This document shows positions 1 to 11,439 of a stretch of 64,000 bases of DNA, one piece after another (position 1 is the first letter of the stretch; every line of letters begins with the position of its first letter). This DNA is from Rhabdophis nuchalis. Lineage: Eukaryota > Chordata > Lepidosauria > Squamata > Natricidae. Position numbers and translations under genes: made by a program. Location: positions 78,206,715 to 78,270,714 of the forward strand of contig CM077646.1 in the NCBI GenBank assembly GCA_039707465.1, written 5' to 3'. Under the pieces are notes generated by a model. The model had not been told where the DNA came from and did not search any database. It was given only the letters and a program-made list of their open reading frames with translations.

Positions 1-432
1 CAAAAGCCTGCGTGCTAGAAACCCCACTGAGTTTCTATTTGTTCTAGAAACAATTGGTTTTGGAGCTCATCAACAGCCCTCAGAACAATAATAATGGCTT
101 GTTTTATTATTTGTTAAAAGCAGGGTTACAGTTTCACTTGGGAGATGGAGGAAGAAAGATATTTTGTGATCTAAAAAGCCCAGTGATCTCTCAAGGATAC
201 TGGTGTTAAATTCCTCTTGACAGTGTACAATTCCAGGTCCACTAAGTTCCCATTCTGATTATAGGATGAAATCAAGAGTATTTTATTCCCACTGAATGAG
301 GGCAGGCACCTGATTGCCATTCTGGCCATTGTTTCAAGTAAAGTTTTGAAACGTTTAGAATCAGACTGTAATGGAATATAGGGAGGAGGTGGATTCCCAG
401 GTGGGAAGGAGTGCATTCCATAGGAGGAAGAG

Positions 433-611
433 CAGTGGTGGGTTTCAAATTTTTGTAGAACCTACTCTCTAGGTGTGGCCTATTTTGTGGGCGTGGCTTG
501 GCAGTCGTGCGACAGGGTGGGAGTGGCCAACTTGTAAAATGTGGTGAAACTCATTTAACAATGCTCTTGCTTAACAACCAAAATTTTGGGCTCAATTGTG
601 ATGATAAATTC

Positions 612-675
<64 letters not shown>

Positions 676-877
676 TCCTTCCTTCCTTCCTTCCTTCCTT
701 TCCTTTCCTTTCCTTTCTTACTTTCTGCCTTCCTTTCCTTTCCTTCCAATTTGGTTACTGGCAGCGGCAGGCCAGACTTACTTCTGGGTCCGCCGGTGGA
801 ATCCCCTCTCACCGGCTCTCTAAATTTCACCATCCGGCTCTTGCGAGTAGGTGCGAGCCTGCAGAAACCCACCACTG
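433..877. mobile_element. non-autonomous hAT element, exact 8-bp TSD
   Basis: Terminal inverted repeats CAGTGGTGGGTTTC at 433 and GAAACCCACCACTG ending at 877. Flanking 8-bp duplications AGGAAGAG at 425-432 and 878-885 are identical. The interior holds a (TTTC)n/(TTCC)n tract at about 611-745 and a short segment similar to 45290-45395. No transposase. The long ORFs across the TTTC tract are low-complexity artefacts. Confidence 0.9.
611..745. repeat. (TTTC)n/(TTCC)n polypyrimidine microsatellite
   Basis: Uninterrupted CTTT units grade into CCTT and TTTCC units inside the 433-877 hAT element. Likely length-polymorphic. Confidence 0.95.
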
Positions 878-1322
878 AGGAAGAGGCAACTCAGCACACA
901 TATTATATGTGAGGGAAAGAGGGTAAAGACAGACCCTTCCTAGCAGAGTACTCAATCTAGCAAGATTTTGTCTATAGATGAGAAACAATAAAGAGCTCAG
1001 CTTGGAAGAATCACCACACATCTTTCTTTGTTTTGGGTCTAAAACAGACAGAAATTCCAAAAAAATAAATTTGATTTAAACAAAATGGCTTCCACTACTT
1101 CATTGTAAAGATATTTGCACATTCTCCTACTTCTATGCACCTCAAAGTATCCTCAAAAATATGGTGAAATGACTAGAAATTGTCTTCAAATCTAATCGTC
1201 TGATTTTGCAACAAAGGAAGAAGAAATACTGACCTGAGATAAGCTGCTGCAGATTCTGCAACAACAGTAATGAACTATCCCTACCCACTAAATAGTTCTA
1301 ACAAATGAGAAAGAAATTGCTC

Positions 1323-2335
1323 TCACATCTCTACTAACGACAGCATCTCAAACAATCCATCTGTTAAACTACTGAAGTTTGCAGATGATACAACAGTGAT
1401 TGGTCTCATTTGAGACAACGATGAATCTGCATACAGATAGGAGATTGAACAACTAGGCTTGTGGTGCAACCACAACAATCTGGAACTGAACACACTTAAA
1501 AACATAGAAATGGTGGTAGATTTTAGGAGAAACCCTCCCATACTACCACCTCTTACAATACTAGACAACACAGTATCAACAGTAGAGACCTTCAAATTTC
1601 CAGGTTCCATCATATCTCAAGACTGAAAATGGACACCTAACATCAAAAACGTCATCAAAGAAGCACAACAAAGAATGTTCTTTCTGCGCCAACTCAGGAA
1701 GCTCAATCTGCTCAGGGAGCTGCTGATACAGTTCTACAGAGGAATTATTGAGTCTGTCATCTGTACCTCTATAACTGTCTGGTTTGGTTCTGCAACCCAA
1801 CAAGACAGGCACAGACTTCAGAGGATAATCAGAACTGCAGAAAAAACAGTTACTGCCAACCTGCCTTCCATTGAGGACCTGTACACTGCACAAGTCAAAA
1901 AGAGAGTTGTAAAAATATTTAGAGACTCCTTGCATTCTGGGCATAAATTGTTTCAACTCCTACCCTCAAAATAACACTATAGAGCATTGTACACCAAGAC
2001 AACTAGACACAAGAACAGGTTTTTCCCCCTAATGTCATCACTCTGCTGAACAAATATTTCTCTCACCACTGTCAAACTATTCACTAAGTCTGCATTATTA
2101 TTACTAATAGTCTTCTCACTGTTCCTATTATCCATCTCCTCCCCTTTATGACTGCATGACTGTAACTTTGTTGCTTGTAGCCTTACGATTTACATTTATT
2201 GTTTCCTGATTGCTTATTTGTACCCTATTATCATTAAGTGTTGTACCTTATGATTCTTGATGAATCTATCTTGTCTTTTTATGTACACTGAGAGCATATG
2301 CACCAAAGACAAAGTCCTTGTGTGTCCAATCACAC
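1323..2335 (+). pseudogene. decayed CR1-like non-LTR retrotransposon, RT C-terminal half and 3' UTR
   Basis: Conceptual translation of one frame gives a reverse transcriptase palm with an intact FADD motif at 1378-1389 (KFADDTTVIGL), then DFRRNPP and a thumb/C-terminal region ending at 1972. In-frame stops occur at 1411-1413, within the following 50 bp and near 1625, so it is not coding. The 3' UTR runs to GTCCAATCACACTTGGACAA and AATAAAGAATTCTATTCTAT, a tail also found at 11165-11204. 5'-truncated. The family resembles the snake CR1 LINEs that seed AATAG microsatellites (inference). Confidence 0.8.
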
Positions 2336-2365
2336 TTGGACAATAAAGAATTCTATTCTATTCTT
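2336..2365 (+). repeat. short (ATTCT)n LINE tail
   Basis: The LINE 3' end at about 2340-2365 passes into a few ATTCT units, the AATAG-class pentanucleotide. It is a short, unexpanded version of the tract at 11204. Confidence 0.7.
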
Positions 2366-2705
2366 TGCCACCCCACATTCCATGTCTTGACTCCTTTGCC
2401 CCAAAGGAGTGGAAAAAATGAAGCTAGAAGAGCATCTGGTCATCCTTTCTCTTAAAAGACCTGAAGCCCAAAAATCAGAAACTCTGGTCAGGCAAGTCTT
2501 CATGCAAATGGAGAAATGGTCACAGAACCAGTGTCCCAAAAGTGGAAAAGTTTCTTAGTGGTTTCAAACACACTGCAATGGAGCAAATAGATCTTCAGTA
2601 GAGCTTCTGAAACACAACCATAACTGTGGACTTGTGGAGAATCAGACTTGCTTTCAAATGGTGCAGAATCTTGTGTTGAAGTGCCCTATATATTTCTTTG
2701 CATGC

Positions 2706-3015
2706 CATAGGTGGTATTTAGCAGCTTCTGACCAGTTCTGGAGAACTGGTAGCGGAAATTTTGAGTAGTTTGAAGAACTGGTAAATACTACCTCTGACTG
2801 GCCCCACCCTCATCTATTCTCTGCTTCCTGAGTCCCAGCTGATCAGGAGGAAATGTGGATTTTGCAGTAACCTTCCCCTGGAGTGGTGAGGGAATGGAGA
2901 TTTTACAGTATCCTTCCCCTGCCATGCCCACCAAGCCACTCCCACCAAGCCATACCACGCTCACCAAGCCACACCCACAAAACTGGTAGTAAAAAAAAAT
3001 TGAATCCCACCACTG
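2706..3015 (-). mobile_element. hAT-type MITE, degenerate 8-bp TSD
   Basis: The left end CATAGGTGGTATTTAGC and right end TGAATCCCACCACTG (2001-3015 side, ending 3015) form imperfect terminal repeats of the CAGTGGTGGGATTCA type. Flanks TTGCATGC (2698-2705) and TTGTATGA (3016-3023) match at six of eight positions, consistent with an older hAT insertion. The interior contains repeated CCAAGCCACRCCCAC-like units. Confidence 0.7.
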
Positions 3016-5548
3016 TTGTATGATTTAATTACTTCACCAACTTAGTATTTTCTTTCCCAAAGTGCAAAATTTTAAATCAACGTCAGAAGATATTTACATC
3101 ACACCTTTTATAGTCAAGCACATGGATGGAGCTGAGAGAAGGAACAGCAAGCCTGATCTTACTGTAAGTTCTCTGACCACCTGAAAAAAAATTCTGATGA
3201 ACTGAGGGGGGAGGTGTAAGATGCTTAAATTTGGATTTCCTGATGGCTATTTGGTCTTTAATGCAGAGCTCTAGATGTCCAGGTAATGGCAGCAAAGTAA
3301 GAGTTTTCTGTGTCTCTTTATTACCATCTAGTGGCTTTCTGGATTTTTTGTAGGCCAGATCTGACTGTCTCTTTCCGAGCCCTATCAGTTCAGTCAACTC
3401 CATCCCTTTTGGTGTTTAGTAAGATGTGATTGTGTCAGGTCTGAGGATCACAGGGAACCAGAGACACAACAGAGGTAGATTCACAATCTCTCCCTCTCTC
3501 CATGCCTCAGGTTTGTATATTTACTTTTAATTGTAATAATATTAATTTTAGTCTTGATTTTATTATGTTTATGTTATTGTTTTCGTGTATGGATTGTTTT
3601 ATTGGATTATTCTGTGCTACCCAGTGTCACCTTTGGTGATACGGGACACCATATAAATTGAAGGAATAAATAAATAAAATAAATAAAAATAGTACCAGCA
3701 TATTTTGCTTTTTATCTTATCAAAATCAGTACCAAGAGTGATTAATTGAATTATCTCTCAGTGTAGATTGAACTGCAAGGGGAATCACACAGCAAATGCA
3801 TTAAGATAATGCAGCTTTGCAAATGGTGTTGACTCAGGGCGAAATCAATATACCCAAGAAATGCAGAGTTGGAACCTAAAATACATTAAAATTGAAGGCA
3901 TTTCACCAACCCCAAGCAAAAATGTGTTGAAAGAGAAATCAGAGGTTTGGTTTTGTAGCCTTTCCTGAAGAGATAAAGAAGGACAAAGGTACTGAAGCCT
4001 GCACTTCTCCCTTCGTCTTTTCAAAAAATTAACAATTCACTTCATTGCACAGAAAAAGATGGATCGCAACTAGACTTTCCTTTTTCATTCCAGGTGTTTA
4101 GAGAATATGACGTGTTAACATCCCAATTTTCTACCCCAGATTACAGATACTGCTGGTAGTTCTTATTGACTTTCTTCAAAAATATGTTGCCAATTTATAT
4201 TGCTAAGCTGTGAGAAGGCACGAAGAGGATAGAGTCATTACCATCCTGATGTAATCCCAGCTCTGTTGTCAGTGTGAGATACTGAATACATTTTAGGAAA
4301 ATCAATTATATAATAACTACAAGTTCTTCTCACTTACACCCACACAGTTCCAGTGACGTCAACGTGGGCTGGAAAATTCAGCCTTCCTTTTTCACAAATT
4401 CACTGCAAGACCACATATCTTAGGAATCCACACTGCTTGCTGGAATAATTTAAATGTGGGCACATGTGTAATGAAATGAATGATCAAGCAACGCTAGAAT
4501 GAATATTGTATACTTTGAATTGCTTGTTATTTATCAACAGCTTAACAAATGGACAGATGTAATAATAGTGTGCAGGCTCCTTGACCACAGGGCAGAGAAC
4601 CAATTAGGAAGTAAAATAGACGGACAAAACTATCTGCACTCAATGTTTTGCTTGGTAAAAAAAAAAATCTACATTTTTTTTTATAAGCACGGAGAAAATC
4701 AGTGATCATAAAGTACTGGCTGCCTTAAAGTGTGTTGATGTAATGGTCATTTGGAGTACCACTGTAAAAGGGGTGTTATGTTTGAAGGAGAAGGTTGAAG
4801 ATCAAAAAGTTCATACACCACTTGTTTGATTTGTCTTTTTTATTATAGAGCGACATTCTTCAAACTGCAGGTGATAACTTATCAATTGCTGTTACAATCC
4901 TTTTATTTGGAACTAAAGGGCCCTTACAGCAAATGCTTATGTGTTTGGCCCTTTGAAAAAACTGAGGGAGGGGAGGGTTGTTGGCATTTGGACCAGAACA
5001 ACTGAAGCAAATGTTTCAGAGAAAAAAGGACTACTCAAGTTAAGGGCTGCATTTATATTTGTCAATTATGTCTCTAATGAAAAATGTTGTAGTCAGAATC
5101 CCTTTCTTTTTTCTGTTGTAATATGCTTGGATTCATAAAAGTAAAAATGTCATTTTCTTAGCATGTCCAAACAGCCAATATTTGACAGCCAATAAATTCA
5201 CAGAAATTAGGGAGAGTTCATTATTAAGCAGAAAGTACCTAAAACTGCAGCAAAATAGGATGCCAAATAAAATTATTATTTTTTTAAAGGAACAAAGCTT
5301 TTGAAATTTAGCAGTTTTGTCACTAAAACTGTCGTGTAAGAGACAAATCTGTTGAACATAAGTGTTTAACACAAACTACACTATAATTCACTATCAGGAT
5401 AACAGATTAATAATAAACCAATTGCAGGGAATCTATCTACAGATTAAAATCAGGATTTGAAATAGACTTTAAGATCAGTATTAAAAAGTTCAAGTATCTG
5501 GGAATTTAGTTTGCTACTTAATAGATTGAAAATAAATGATATGTTACC
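3016..5548. other. intergenic, no gene seen
   Basis: AT-rich unique-looking DNA apart from the tail near 3620-3692. Short ORFs (for example 3083-3403 minus) lack recognisable domains. Segment 3295-3370 resembles 21958-22035 and may be an unclassified interspersed repeat. Confidence 0.5.
3620..3692 (+). repeat. LINE/SINE 3' tail with AATA repeat
   Basis: Sequence reading ...ACACCATATAAATTGAAGGA followed by (ATAAATAA)n resembles a retroposon 3' end of the L2 type, strongly diverged. No coding part is attached. Confidence 0.45.
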
Positions 5549-6475
5549 ATGCGCCCCCAAAAAGTTGATCTCTACAGGGCAACATTAGCCTACAGTTCAA
5601 TGTCATTCAAATTTACAGATGACACCAAGCTGGCAGGAAGAACCAACACTCCAAAAGATAGGCTTAAGATACAGAAGGATCTTGACAAACTTGAACATTG
5701 GGCACTATCTAATAAAATGAAATTCAATGGCGAAAAGAGTAAGGTTCTACATTTAGGCAAGAAAAACAAAATGCACAGGTACAGTATAGGCGGTACCTTG
5801 CTCAATAGCAGTAACTGTGAGAGGGATCTTGGAATCCTAGTGGACAACCATTTAAATATGAGCCAGCAGTGTGCAGCAGCTGCCAAAAAAGCCAGCACAG
5901 TTCTAGGCTGCATAAACAGAGAGATAGAATCAAGATCACGTGAAGTGTTAATACCACTTTATAATGCCTTGGGAAGGCCATACTTGGAATACTGCATTCA
6001 GTTTTGGTCGCCATGATGTAGAAAATATGTGGAGACTCTAGAAAGAGTGTAGAGAAGAGCAACCAAGATGATTAGGGGACTGGAGACTAAAACATATGAA
6101 GAACGGGTCCAGGAACTGGGTATGTCTAGTTTAATAAAAAGAAGAACTAGGGGAGACATGATAGCAGTGTTCCAATATCTCAGGGGTTGCCACAAAGAAG
6201 AGGGAGTCAAACTATTCTCCAAGGCACCTGAGGGCAGAACAAGAAGCAATGGGTGGAAACTAATCAAGAAGAGAAGCAACTCAGAACTGAGGAGAAATTT
6301 TCTGACAGTTAGAACAATTAATCAGTGGAACAGCTTGTCTCCAGAAGCTGTGAATGCCCCAACACTGCAAGTTTTCAAGATGTTGGATAGCCATTTGTCT
6401 GAAATGGTATAGGGTTTCCTGCCTAGGCAGGGAGTTGGACCAGATGACCTCCAAGGTCCCTTCCAATTCTGCTAT
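5549..6475 (+). pseudogene. 5'-truncated CR1 LINE, RT C-terminal half
   Basis: Two consecutive reading segments (5549-6016 and 6068-6412) give the CR1 pol C-terminus: FTDDTKLAG (the motif C region, FTDD in place of FADD), KVLHLGKKN, ERDLGILVD, then RRATKMIRGLE, SELRRNFLTVRTINQWN and FKMLDSHLSEM. Stops near 6015 and 6050 interrupt it. The 3' UTR has the standard CR1 end (TTGGACCAGATGACCTCCAA then GGTCCCTTCCAATTCT) and runs into an ATTGT microsatellite. Confidence 0.9.
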
Positions 6476-6531
6476 TGTATTGTATTGTATTGTATTGTAT
6501 TGTATTGTATTGTATTGTATTGTATTGTATT
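6473..6531 (+). repeat. (ATTGT)n microsatellite seeded by CR1 tail
   Basis: About twelve perfect ATTGT units directly abut the CR1 3' end, then decay to ATTCC/ATTCT. The canonical CR1 tail is ATTCT-like, so the unit has changed to ATTGT. Confidence 0.95.
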
Positions 6532-6539
6532 GCATTCCA

Positions 6540-7780
6540 TTCTATTCTAAATTGGTAAAGTATTTTAGTTAATTTCCAATTTAGTTTGCACCTAGAGCAC
6601 TCCCAGTCAGTCCCTATATCCAGATTAGAACCAATAGATACACTACTCATTTCAGTTAGCAAAAATGGTGGCTTGAAGCTTATTTATTAAACATCATCAA
6701 ACACCAAACCAATTAACTGGAAAAAAAGAGAGATAAATAAACAATTGGTAACTTAACTGGTGATTTTATATTATCTATGTATAAAAAGGCTCAAAACTTT
6801 CTAGACACATTGAAAACAACACTGAACATAAGGCAGCAGAGAAAGATGGAAAACCAATGAGCCCTTCTCTATTCTGGTCCATGAAGGATACATTTAGGTG
6901 GATAGGATGATATATTCAATAGCTCAGTTGCTTCTGATAAACCCTTGAGGTGAAATAATTTCCACAAGGTTACGAAGAATTGGAACTATAATAGCTTCTT
7001 TTTCTCGTAAGTTCACAATTGTGTTATTATTGATAGTACTGAATCATCTGATCTTTTGTTGGACTTTTTACTGCCTCTGACTTTTCCAAACTTCACAGTT
7101 TGCTCCAACAACTCTGCCTTCACATGACACACCCATATTATTTAAGGCTCAGTTTCACTGTTGGTTATTCCAGTGAACAGTCCGGTTTTAGTTCATTTAA
7201 AATTGAATAGTTTGTTGTTCTTACAAACCAAGTAATTCAGAATAATTTCGCCAGCATAGCATTTTAAAAGTATACATACTTTCTTTATTCGGCCTTTCTG
7301 ATGAATCAGTTTTCACAGTCTTATGTTACCATGGGGAAAACAATAACTTCAACAATCTGTATCTTTGTATTAGTTTTATATCTGTACTTTAATATTTAAT
7401 CTAGCTCTGTTATAATTTTTCTCTTGGTATCATATTTTAACATGGCTGAAATACCAAGAAACAATATTTGGGGCCTTTGAAGTTAAAGTCTGCTGGTACC
7501 TCAGGTTTTCTGCTTAGCTGCACTAGATTGATATTGTCTGTTAATGTTGTTTTATCTTTGTTTCATCTAAATTTGGGGGGTTTTAAGTACTGAATAGTAA
7601 ATTGGCTTTCACCTTCTATAAGAGATTCCCTAAGTCTTCATCACTTTAGCCACAACATATTTAAGTTTGTCCATTTTTCTCAGTTTTAATTCCAATGTCT
7701 ATTTGGAGTATAGACAAATACTCCAAATTAGTATTTAATATAGTTTTAATTATTTATTATTGTTATATGTATATGTTTTT
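6540..7780. other. intergenic, nothing recognised
   Basis: AT-rich sequence with no ORF above background and no repeat end that I can identify. Confidence 0.5.
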
Positions 7781-7785
7781 TAAAT

Positions 7786-7870
7786 TTCCTGTGCACCACC
7801 CCGAGTCCCTTTGGGGAGAGGGGGCGGTTAATAAGTCTAATAAATAAATAAATAAATAAATAAATAAATA
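7786..7870 (+). repeat. L2-type 3' tail with (AATA)n
   Basis: GTGCACCACCCCGAGTCCCT, then GGGGAGAGGGGGCGGTTAAT and ten or so AATA units. This is the conserved 3' stem and tail shared with the L2 copies at 9790 and 23160, here without coding sequence. Confidence 0.8.
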
Positions 7871-8089
7871 TTTCTTACGGATGAGCATTTGTTACTGTAT
7901 ATTGTATTTTATACCTAAGTTAAATGAATAAGGTGAGAGTATATTTCCTTCCCAATTTTGAACAATTTGATTGTGCTATATTCTATTCTTACTTTCTCTT
8001 TCTGGTCCTCATATAAATTTTCAGAGATGAGGTGACCTGGAATAAAATCTCATATTTTTACAGCCTACACATAATTTATTATAGTCTAC

Positions 8090-9858
8090 CCAGTTGACTA
8101 TGCTATCTGGGAAGAGTTCGATCCTGTGACTCCCAAGGACATGGACAGGATGCCGGGGCGGCTGAATGCCACCACATGTTTACTGGATCTGTGTCCCTCC
8201 TGGTTGGTACTGCCCTTCCGGGAGGTTACACGAGGCTGGCTCCAGGGAATTATCAATGCTTCTTTGAGTGAGGGGTTTCTGCCAGCCGCCTTGAAAGAGG
8301 CGGTGGTGAAGCCCCTCCTCAAGAAGCCCTCCCTGGACCCAGCTGTGTTGGCCAACTATCATTCTGTCTCCAACCTTCGATTTCTTGCGAAGGTTGTTGA
8401 GAGTGTGGTGGCGCGGCAGCTCCCTCAGCACCTGGAGGAAACTGTCTATCTGGACTCATGCCAGTCCAGCTTCCGGCCTGGGTACAGCACAGAGACGGCA
8501 TTGGTCGCGTTGGTGGATGATCTCTGGAGGGCTCGGGATAGGGGTTGTTCCTCTATAATGGTCCTGTTAGATCTCTCAGCGGCTTTTGATACCATCGACC
8601 ATGGTATCATGCTGTGCCGGCTGGACGGGGTGGGGGTGGGGGGCACCGTGTTACGGTGGTTCTCCTCCTACCTCTCCAACCGGTTGCAATTTGTGTTGGC
8701 AGGAGGGCAGAGGTCAACGTCGAGGTGCCTCACTTGTGGGGTACCACAGGGGTCGGTCCTCTCGCCTCTCCTGTTCAACATTTATATGAAGCCGCTGGGT
8801 GAGATCATCCGTGGTTTCGGGGTAGAGTTCCATCAGTACGCTGACAACACTCAGATGTACATCTCTACCCCGGACCACCCCAACGATGCCGTGGAAGTGA
8901 TGTCCCGGTGTCTGGAGGCCGTGCGAGTCTGGATCGGGAGAAACAGACTCCAACTCAATCCCTCTAAGACTGAGTGGCTGTGGCTTCCCGCATCACGATA
9001 TAGCCAGTTGGTGCCATCTCTGGCTATTGGGGGCGAGTCATTGGTCCCTACAGAGAGGACTCGCAACTTGGGCGTCCTCCTGGATTCGCGGCCGTCTTTA
9101 GAAGATCATATGACAGCCGTGGCCAGGGGGGCTTTTTATCAGGTTCGCCTGATACGCCAGTTGTGCCCCTTTCTGGATCATGACGCTCTACGCACGGTCA
9201 CTCAAGCCCTCGTCACCTCCCATCTGGACTATTGCAACACTCTCTACATGGGGCTTCCCTTGAGGTGCACCCAGAGGCTCCAGTTAGTTCAGAATGTGGC
9301 CGCGCGGGGTATTCTGGGAGCTTCCAGATGCTCCCACGTGACATCTCTCCTGCACGAGCTGCACTGGCTGCCTGTGGCTTTCCGGGTGCGCTTCAAGGTA
9401 CTAGTAACCACCTTTAAAGCGCTCCATGGCAAGGGACCTGGTTATCTTCAAGACCGCCTCCTGCTACCAAATACCTCCCACCGACTAGTTCGCTCCCACA
9501 GAGAGGGCCTCCTCAGGGTGCCATCGGCTAAACAATGTCGGCTGGCGACCCCCAGGGGGAGAGCCTTCTCTGTGGCAGCCCCTGCCCTCTGGAATGACCT
9601 ACCCCCTGACCTACGGACGATCACCGACCTATGCCTTTTCCGTTGGGCCTTGAAGACCTATCTATTTCGTGCGGCTGGCCTGGCATAGTTTTTATTTTGT
9701 TTTAGCAGGGGTTTTAATAGGGGTTTTATGACAGGCCAATTATTTAATGTATTTTTAATGTATTTTATGTTTTATATTGTCGATTTTACCTGCCTGTACA
9801 CCGCCCTGAGTCCCAGTAGGGAGAAGGTGCGGTATATAAATTTAATAAATAAGAATAA
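8090..9858 (+). mobile_element. L2-clade LINE, 5'-truncated, long open RT frame
   Basis: A continuous 520-codon frame at 8126-9688 encodes most of an L2-type reverse transcriptase and its C-terminal region. It is followed by a short 3' UTR with the L2 3' end (CTGTACACCGCCCTGAGTCC, then GTGCGGTATATAAATTTAAT) and an AATAAATAAG tail. GC-rich against AT-rich flanks. The endonuclease domain and 5' UTR are absent, so it is a 5'-truncated insertion. No clear target-site duplication was found. Confidence 0.92.
8126..9688 (+). CDS. L2 LINE reverse transcriptase fragment (520 aa), motif C altered to YADN
   Basis: Visible blocks: VVKPLLKKPSLDP, NYHSVSNLRFLAKVVE (motif 1), FRPGYSTETALVALVDDL, LDLSAAFDTIDH (motif A, catalytic Asp present), CGVPQGSVLSPLLFNIYM (motif B), YADNTQMY (motif C, 8837-8848, residues 238-241; second Asp of YADD changed to Asn), NPSKTEWLW, then LDYCNTLYMGLP, HWLPVAFRVRFK and ALWNDLPPDLR. 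The start is not a real initiation site, since homologous sequence continues upstream to about 8090. The frame lacks stops but the catalytic change and missing endonuclease predict no activity. Confidence 0.88.
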   Translation: MTPKDMDRMPGRLNATTCLLDLCPSWLVLPFREVTRGWLQGIINASLSEGFLPAALKEAVVKPLLKKPSLDPAVLANYHSVSNLRFLAKVVESVVARQLPQHLEETVYLDSCQSSFRPGYSTETALVALVDDLWRARDRGCSSIMVLLDLSAAFDTIDHGIMLCRLDGVGVGGTVLRWFSSYLSNRLQFVLAGGQRSTSRCLTCGVPQGSVLSPLLFNIYMKPLGEIIRGFGVEFHQYADNTQMYISTPDHPNDAVEVMSRCLEAVRVWIGRNRLQLNPSKTEWLWLPASRYSQLVPSLAIGGESLVPTERTRNLGVLLDSRPSLEDHMTAVARGAFYQVRLIRQLCPFLDHDALRTVTQALVTSHLDYCNTLYMGLPLRCTQRLQLVQNVAARGILGASRCSHVTSLLHELHWLPVAFRVRFKVLVTTFKALHGKGPGYLQDRLLLPNTSHRLVRSHREGLLRVPSAKQCRLATPRGRAFSVAAPALWNDLPPDLRTITDLCLFRWALKTYLFRAAGLA

Positions 9859-9859
9859 G

Positions 9860-10112
9860 TTGAAAGTCTTTATTTAATCAATAAAGTTTCATTATTTCTA
9901 TAGTAAAAAGCTTTTTAGTCATAGGCCAATGTGCTGATATTACTGGTAGGCTGCATCTAGCTTGTTCTTCGTTTCATTCTTAATTACAGATGGGAATTAT
10001 GGAGATCACCCATCCACTCTGACCAATGCCACATCCAACTGTTACTACATTTATACCATTGCCAAGATAATCTGTCTATAGTCATCCAGAACTTGAATAT
10101 AGCATTAGCCTT
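9860..10112. other. intergenic, nothing recognised
   Basis: Short AT-rich gap between the L2 tail and a minus-strand SINE. Confidence 0.4.
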
Positions 10113-10326
10113 TAGCAATAGAACTTAGATTTATATATCACTTCATAGTGTTTTGCAGCCCTCTCTAAGCAGTTTACAGTGTCAGTATATTGGCCTAAAC
10201 AGTCTAGGTCCTTATTTTACCAACCTCAGAAGGATGGATGCTGAGTCAACCTTGAGCTGTTCAGATTAGAACTACTGGCAGTGGACAGTGTTAGCCTGCA
10301 ATACTGCATTGTAACCACTGCACCAC
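10113..10326 (-). repeat. tRNA-derived SINE, minus strand
   Basis: Read on the minus strand it starts GTGGTGCAGTGGTTACAATG (box A-like) and has CCAGTAGTTCTAATCTGAAC (degenerate box B), then CCATCCTTCTGAGGTTGGTA and a tail corresponding to ...TATATAAATCTAAGT. The arrangement matches the plus-strand copy at 17319-17547. Diverged, so old. Confidence 0.75.
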
Positions 10327-10329
10327 TGT

Positions 10330-11127
10330 TATTTAAATAGACTCTGGGCTATAAATACAGTTTAATGTGATTTTTTAAAAAAAGTATTAATTCTAATCAG
10401 AATTAGCATCAGAACACCCACAAATTCTGGCAGAGATTATGATTCCATGGGATTATGGTCTAAGAATTCCAGTGATCTATTCTTGTTAACATATCTTCAT
10501 ATATTTGTGTTGAGTTGTACATTCCAGTCTTTTCTGTTGCCTGATTAATCTTCTACTGAGACAAAACTGTGCTCCTCAATAAATGGAAATAACTTTTTGA
10601 AAGAGATTTATGTAGCTTCCTGGATGTGCCAGACAATCTGAAGACCACTGCAGTTGGCCTGAGCCAAGAATCAGTGAATGCTTAAGAAAGGATTTCAGCC
10701 AGGAGAATAATACACAGTTAATTCTGAGTTCTTAAACACAGGTTGTCACGTCTTTAGAATGTTGGCACCTTGCACTTGAACAAATTGTTCTGAGGCAAGT
10801 TTATTTTTGCTAAGACAATGTTCTTAAATGTTCATGTTAGGCATATTAGTGGAATTATAATAGTAAGTAATGTACTGCATCTTTCGCTTAACATATGACT
10901 TTCAGATATATTGGACTACAGCATCTACAATCTTGCAAACTGCATGAGATATTATCTAGCAGCAAAGCCGCCAGGAAGTCTTCCCACTTTGCTATAACTT
11001 GGCAAGTAGAGGAAATAAAAATCCCAACTGACCTCAAATAGCACTGTATAATTACTGAACATCATTAAATATTAGAAGTATCTAGAATCAGATTTGAACA
11101 ATTTGGATCAGTCCCCGACTGATCCAA
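10330..11127. other. intergenic, nothing recognised
   Basis: AT-rich DNA without coding potential or identifiable repeat ends. Confidence 0.45.
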
Positions 11128-11204
11128 ATACTGTGCTACATATATCACTATCCACCAAAGACAAATTCCTTGTGTGTCCAATCACACTTGGCCAATAAAG
11201 AATT
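11128..11204 (+). repeat. 3' end fragment of the 1323-2335 LINE family
   Basis: Shares the CTTGTGTGTCCAATCACACT and GGCCAATAAAGAATTCTACT end with the element at 2310-2350. Extreme 5' truncation leaves under 80 bp. Confidence 0.8.
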
Positions 11205-11325
11205 CTACTCTACTCTACTCTACTCTACTCTACTCTACTCTACTCTACTCTACTCTACTCTACTCTACCCTACCCTACCCTACCCTACCCTACCCTACCC
11301 TACTCTACTCTACTCTACTCTATTC
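11204..11325 (+). repeat. (CTCTA)n/(CCCTA)n pentanucleotide microsatellite
   Basis: A 120-bp tract of TACTC units, then TACCC units, then TACTC again, starting exactly at the LINE tail. The central block of CCCTA units suggests a point mutation spread by slippage. Confidence 0.95.
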
Positions 11326-11439
11326 ATTACAGAAAGGCTGGTTCTGAACAGATTTGTTAAATCACTCATTCACAGCTGTGCTTATTCTCAAGCACAGTAT
11401 GCAGCCTGACTAGAAACATCAATAAGCATGGCAAGTAGA

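Noticed and set aside
498..912. Ser/Phe/Leu-rich and Lys/Glu-rich ORFs on both strands
   Set aside because: They translate the (TTTC)n tract of a hAT element; low complexity and no homology.
1323..1956. Minus-strand ORFs at 1323-1613 and 1576-1956
   Set aside because: Shadows of the plus-strand LINE reverse transcriptase reading.
8098..9066. Other-frame ORFs within the L2 element
   Set aside because: Shadows of the 520-codon RT frame in GC-rich DNA.
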